From assembly GCF_011065405.1 (NCBI RefSeq), contig NZ_CP047056.1, forward strand, positions 2,130,747 through 2,194,746: a stretch of DNA of 64,000 nucleotides, given 5' to 3'. The notes beneath the pieces were generated by a model. That model did no database searches, was not told the origin of the DNA, and was given only the letters and a program-made list of their open reading frames with translations. A program made the position numbers and the translations under genes. Positions 61,699-64,000 of the stretch are shown one piece after another. Every line of letters begins with the position of its first letter. Positions within the stretch are counted from its first letter, which is position 1. This DNA comes from Succinivibrio dextrinosolvens. Its GTDB lineage: Bacteria; Pseudomonadota; Gammaproteobacteria; Enterobacterales; Succinivibrionaceae.

Positions 61699-61899
61699 CC
61701 CACTTCCAACTCTCAGGAATATCAAATGGAATCTCATCTTCTGTGATTTCAGGTAAAGGCTTTTCTTTCTTAATCTTGCCGTCCTCTATCAGCTTCTTCT
61801 TTTCTTCCTGAATCTGAGCATACAACTCTTCTGCAGTACCTTCTTCAGGTCGCTGTTCTACAAGCCTTCCTCTAATGGCTAAATCAAGAATTTTCTTTT
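61699..61899 (-). repeat. 201-bp direct repeat in hsdS, copy 1
   Basis: The partner of 60958-61158, ahead of the first recognition domain. Recombination between the two would delete one domain or swap specificities. Confidence 0.85.
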
Positions 61900-61920
61900 T
61901 GATTAGTTCTGTATTCATGC

Positions 61921-63378
61921 TTAATCCTCTTTAATACCAGATAATAAAGAAGTAAGCTCTGAAACAGCTTTTGATAGTTCTGCCTGTTTTTTGGAGATAT
62001 CTGTTAGAAGACCTTCAACTGTAACACCTTCTAATTCGTCTTTGCCTTCAATCCAGGTAATATCAAGATTAGTCGCTGGATCTTTTAAAAGTTCCTCTGC
62101 AGAATATTTTCTCCATCTTCCGGAAGGATTCTCGTCAGACCAGGTCTCTTTTCTATCTGCCTGATGGTTAGGACAGTAGCATTCAACAAAATCATCTAAA
62201 TCACTTCTCTTTAAAGGATTTGTCTTAAGAGTGTGCTTAATGCCTGTTCTGTAATCGTAAATCCATACGTTTTCTGTTGTCTTTCCTGCTTCAAAGAAAA
62301 GAACATTGGCGCTGATACCGTTAGCGTAGAAAAGACCAGAAGGCAATCTTAAAATGGTGTGTAGGTTGTATTCCTTTAGAAGTTTCTCTCTGATAATCTG
62401 TCCCGCACTACCAGCATCACCAGCAAATAAAACGCTGTCAGGAATGACAACTCCAGCTCTACCACCATTCTTTAACATCAGCATAAAGTGCTGCAGGAAG
62501 TTAAGCTGATTGTCAGAGGTATCGACAATCATTTGTCTTACAGCACCAGAATCAACAGGTCTTTTGCCAAAAGGCGGATTTGCAATAATTACATCGACTA
62601 AATGTTCAGGCTCTTTCTCTAATGAATCTTTACACTGAATAGGAGTACCTGTTGAGCCAATGTCATGAAGATACATATTCATTGAGGCAAGAGTTACAAC
62701 AAGAGGTGTAATATCATTACCGGTTAGAAGTTCATTCTTAAACTTTCTCTTTTGCTCGATATTTGTTTCATGCTTCTCAACATAATCATTAGCGGCTAAT
62801 AAGAATCCTCCGGTACCGCAAGCTGGATCACATACTCTTTCTGTGGCTTTAGGTGCGATACAATCGACGATGGCAGAAATCAAAGGCCTAGGTGTGAAGT
62901 ATTGACCTGCCCCAGATTTCTTATCCTGGCCGTTTTTTTCAAGAATACTTTCATATATGGCTCCTTTTACATCTCCCTGTAAAAGTAACCACTCCTCTTC
63001 GTTGATTAAATCAACAACCTGAGCAAACTGTACAGGTCTTGTAATTTCGTTCTTTGCCTGAACAAAGATTGAGCCAACTAGGCCATCCTTCTTTGATAAG
63101 GTTGAAAGAATATAGTTATAGCGTTCAAGTAACTCTTCGCCTTTGAATTTCTTCTCATAAAGAGCATCCCATTTGCAATCATCCGGTAACTGACTTTGAA
63201 CACCATAAATCTCTTCATTTTCCTTATCCATCTTAAGGAATAAAAGATAGGTCAACTGTCTTACATAATCAGTATATGCAACACCAGCAGAGGACATAAC
63301 TGTAGCTAGTTTCCATACCTTCTTTTCAATACTTTGTTCTTTACTTGTTATTTCTTTTTCTGTTTTAGCTTTAGCCAT
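61921..63378 (-). CDS. hsdM: Type I restriction-modification DNA methyltransferase HsdM
   Basis: The protein has 485 residues. An N-terminal helical HsdM domain (SIEKKVWKLATVMSSAGVAY) is followed by the N6-adenine methyltransferase core with motif I VCDPACGTGGFLLAAN and catalytic motif IV IIANPPFGKRPVD. The C-terminal TRD-contacting region ends ELTSLLSGIKED. With HsdS it methylates the target adenine. The gene follows hsdR by 3 bp and precedes hsdS by 2 bp, a tight operon. The frame is intact, so methylation may persist if a half-HsdS works. Confidence 0.93.
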   Translation of the reverse strand: MAKAKTEKEITSKEQSIEKKVWKLATVMSSAGVAYTDYVRQLTYLLFLKMDKENEEIYGVQSQLPDDCKWDALYEKKFKGEELLERYNYILSTLSKKDGLVGSIFVQAKNEITRPVQFAQVVDLINEEEWLLLQGDVKGAIYESILEKNGQDKKSGAGQYFTPRPLISAIVDCIAPKATERVCDPACGTGGFLLAANDYVEKHETNIEQKRKFKNELLTGNDITPLVVTLASMNMYLHDIGSTGTPIQCKDSLEKEPEHLVDVIIANPPFGKRPVDSGAVRQMIVDTSDNQLNFLQHFMLMLKNGGRAGVVIPDSVLFAGDAGSAGQIIREKLLKEYNLHTILRLPSGLFYANGISANVLFFEAGKTTENVWIYDYRTGIKHTLKTNPLKRSDLDDFVECYCPNHQADRKETWSDENPSGRWRKYSAEELLKDPATNLDITWIEGKDELEGVTVEGLLTDISKKQAELSKAVSELTSLLSGIKED

Positions 63379-63381
63379 GAG

Positions 63382-64000
63382 TTATGCTGCCTTTAAATCT
63401 AATATGAATGTTGAGAAATAGTCCAATTCTTCATCAATACGAGGCATTGTGTAAATGCCTAGTACATCAACAAATAAACTGGTCTGATTGTCATTTCTAA
63501 AATCTGCTCTTGTAACACAACCTTTTTGTGCAACGTAATCAGCAAGTCTTCTTAAAATCTCAACCTGCTCAGTTGAGAAATCACGCTTTACATCTCCTAA
63601 GTGTTGTCCAATATAAAGGTTAAATCTTTGGGCGATAATGCCATTGATTGCCTGCAGGGCTTCTGTTTTACCGTAGGCAAATCGAACCAACTGAATAAGA
63701 TTGGTCAGAGTCTGTTTCTCTGTTTTGTTTTTTAGAGGAGATACCTTTCTATCTATCTTGTTATTGGAGCTTAACGTATTGTAAGCATCCCAGATTACAG
63801 AAAATTCTCTAAATACGGGATTCAGTAAAACCAGCTTATTATAAAGATCATTCAACATTTGTGGAGTGATTACTTTATGTTCATCGTGATAAAGAATACG
63901 TAGGGCTTCAAGTTCATCTTTATGCTCTTTTACGTATTTTTCAAATACAGATACATATTCTTCAGAATCTTTTATTGAAAAACCTGAATATAAAAGCTGA
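63382..64000 (-). CDS. hsdR: Type I restriction endonuclease HsdR, C-terminal part (runs off window)
   Basis: The frame is open to the right edge of the window, giving about 205 C-terminal residues. Upstream of Met-63858 it continues as EALRILYHDEHKVITPQ without interruption, so the ATG there is internal. The sequence matches the HsdR C-terminal (EcoEI-type) helical domain that docks on the methylase: INGIIAQRFNLYIGQHLGDV, then FSTEQVEILRRLADYVAQKG. The motor and nuclease domains lie outside. Confidence 0.85.
   Translation of the reverse strand, partial: QLLYSGFSIKDSEEYVSVFEKYVKEHKDELEALRILYHDEHKVITPQMLNDLYNKLVLLNPVFREFSVIWDAYNTLSSNNKIDRKVSPLKNKTEKQTLTNLIQLVRFAYGKTEALQAINGIIAQRFNLYIGQHLGDVKRDFSTEQVEILRRLADYVAQKGCVTRADFRNDNQTSLFVDVLGIYTMPRIDEELDYFSTFILDLKAA

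Larger units (their letters stand above)
60899..61918 (-). pseudogene. hsdS: Type I restriction specificity subunit HsdS, 5' part
   Basis: The start of hsdS, with the ATG at 61918 and AGAGGAT upstream, two bases after hsdM. It contains conserved region 1 (KKKILDLAIRGRLVEQRP), the first target-recognition domain, the central helix (PPLSEQKRIVDKVEEIFSRI), a second copy of the conserved region, and the beginning of the second recognition domain (GGKRIPAGRQL). The IS then adds codons and a stop at 60884. Half-HsdS proteins with one full recognition domain can dimerise and still work with altered specificity, so loss of function is likely but not certain. Confidence 0.88.

Noticed and set aside
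55974-61918. Phase-variable hsdS inversion driven by the serine recombinase
   Set aside because: The hsdS repeats are direct, not inverted, and no second hsdS or recombinase site lies between them; the link is positional only.
1-64000. tRNA and rRNA genes
   Set aside because: I saw no cloverleaf with TTCGANNC-type arm or rRNA-like stretch; a covariance-model scan would be needed to exclude one fully.

Overview
The window looks like chromosome of a low-GC, host-associated gammaproteobacterium. CheV, a cation diffusion facilitator, class A acid phosphatases, a rubrerythrin and D-lyxose isomerase fit a motile anaerobe or microaerophile. Succinivibrionaceae is my best guess, from codon style and gene content only; no rRNA or tRNA gene is present to confirm it.

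Region 1 (1-8.2 kb): edge of a genomic island on the minus strand. It holds a partial gene that may be an integrase, an unrecognised Rep-like protein and an AlpA-type regulator. A CI/LexA-like repressor diverges from the AlpA gene. Then come an intact higB-higA toxin-antitoxin pair, an IS4-type insertion sequence, a truncated S24 repressor fragment and a Schlafen/AlbA-type ATP-binding regulator.

Region 2 (8.2-22.6 kb): nested mobile DNA. An IS66-family element (8254-14650, 8-bp target duplication) sits inside a 12-bp tandem repeat array. Its tnpC is itself split by an ISAs1-like element (10448-12379, 9-bp duplication, 33-bp inverted repeats). A second AlbA gene follows. A Mu/Tn7-like four- or five-gene transposon (17029-21268) has landed in the conserved non-coding DNA behind that gene. 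A single open frame joining a HigB-like toxin to its HigA-like antitoxin ends the region.

Region 3 (22.5-35.8 kb): a LysR gene and a CocE/NonD hydrolase gene, probably once divergent neighbours, are separated by an IS21-like element. A third AlbA gene, an AlbA pseudogene, a 215-bp MITE-like insertion and a second higBA locus follow. The toxin of that locus is interrupted by an 1836-bp IS.

Region 4 (35.8-55.9 kb): an ordinary chromosomal stretch. It carries three EspA/SseB-like secreted-protein paralogues, a VWA protein, an EamA transporter, a YjbR-EVE fusion, Rpn nucleases, a HEPN protein, CheV, two lipoprotein acid phosphatases, D-lyxose isomerase, a frameshifted rubrerythrin, a GNAT enzyme, a CDF transporter, small hypotheticals and a Sel1-repeat protein.

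Region 5 (55.9-64 kb): a serine recombinase, another IS, and a type I restriction-modification operon (hsdR-hsdM-hsdS, minus strand). Its hsdS is broken by a second copy of the IS that broke higB.

The most interesting recurring theme is a set of AlbA/HATPase regulator genes and S24 or HigBA fragments separated by related non-coding DNA of several hundred bases. This DNA carries a conserved double hairpin with a T-run, AT-rich iteron-like repeats and a TTGTGGAAAACT block. It looks like an array of exchangeable gene cassettes that later transposons have used as a landing ground. That reading is inference; the repeats themselves are directly visible.
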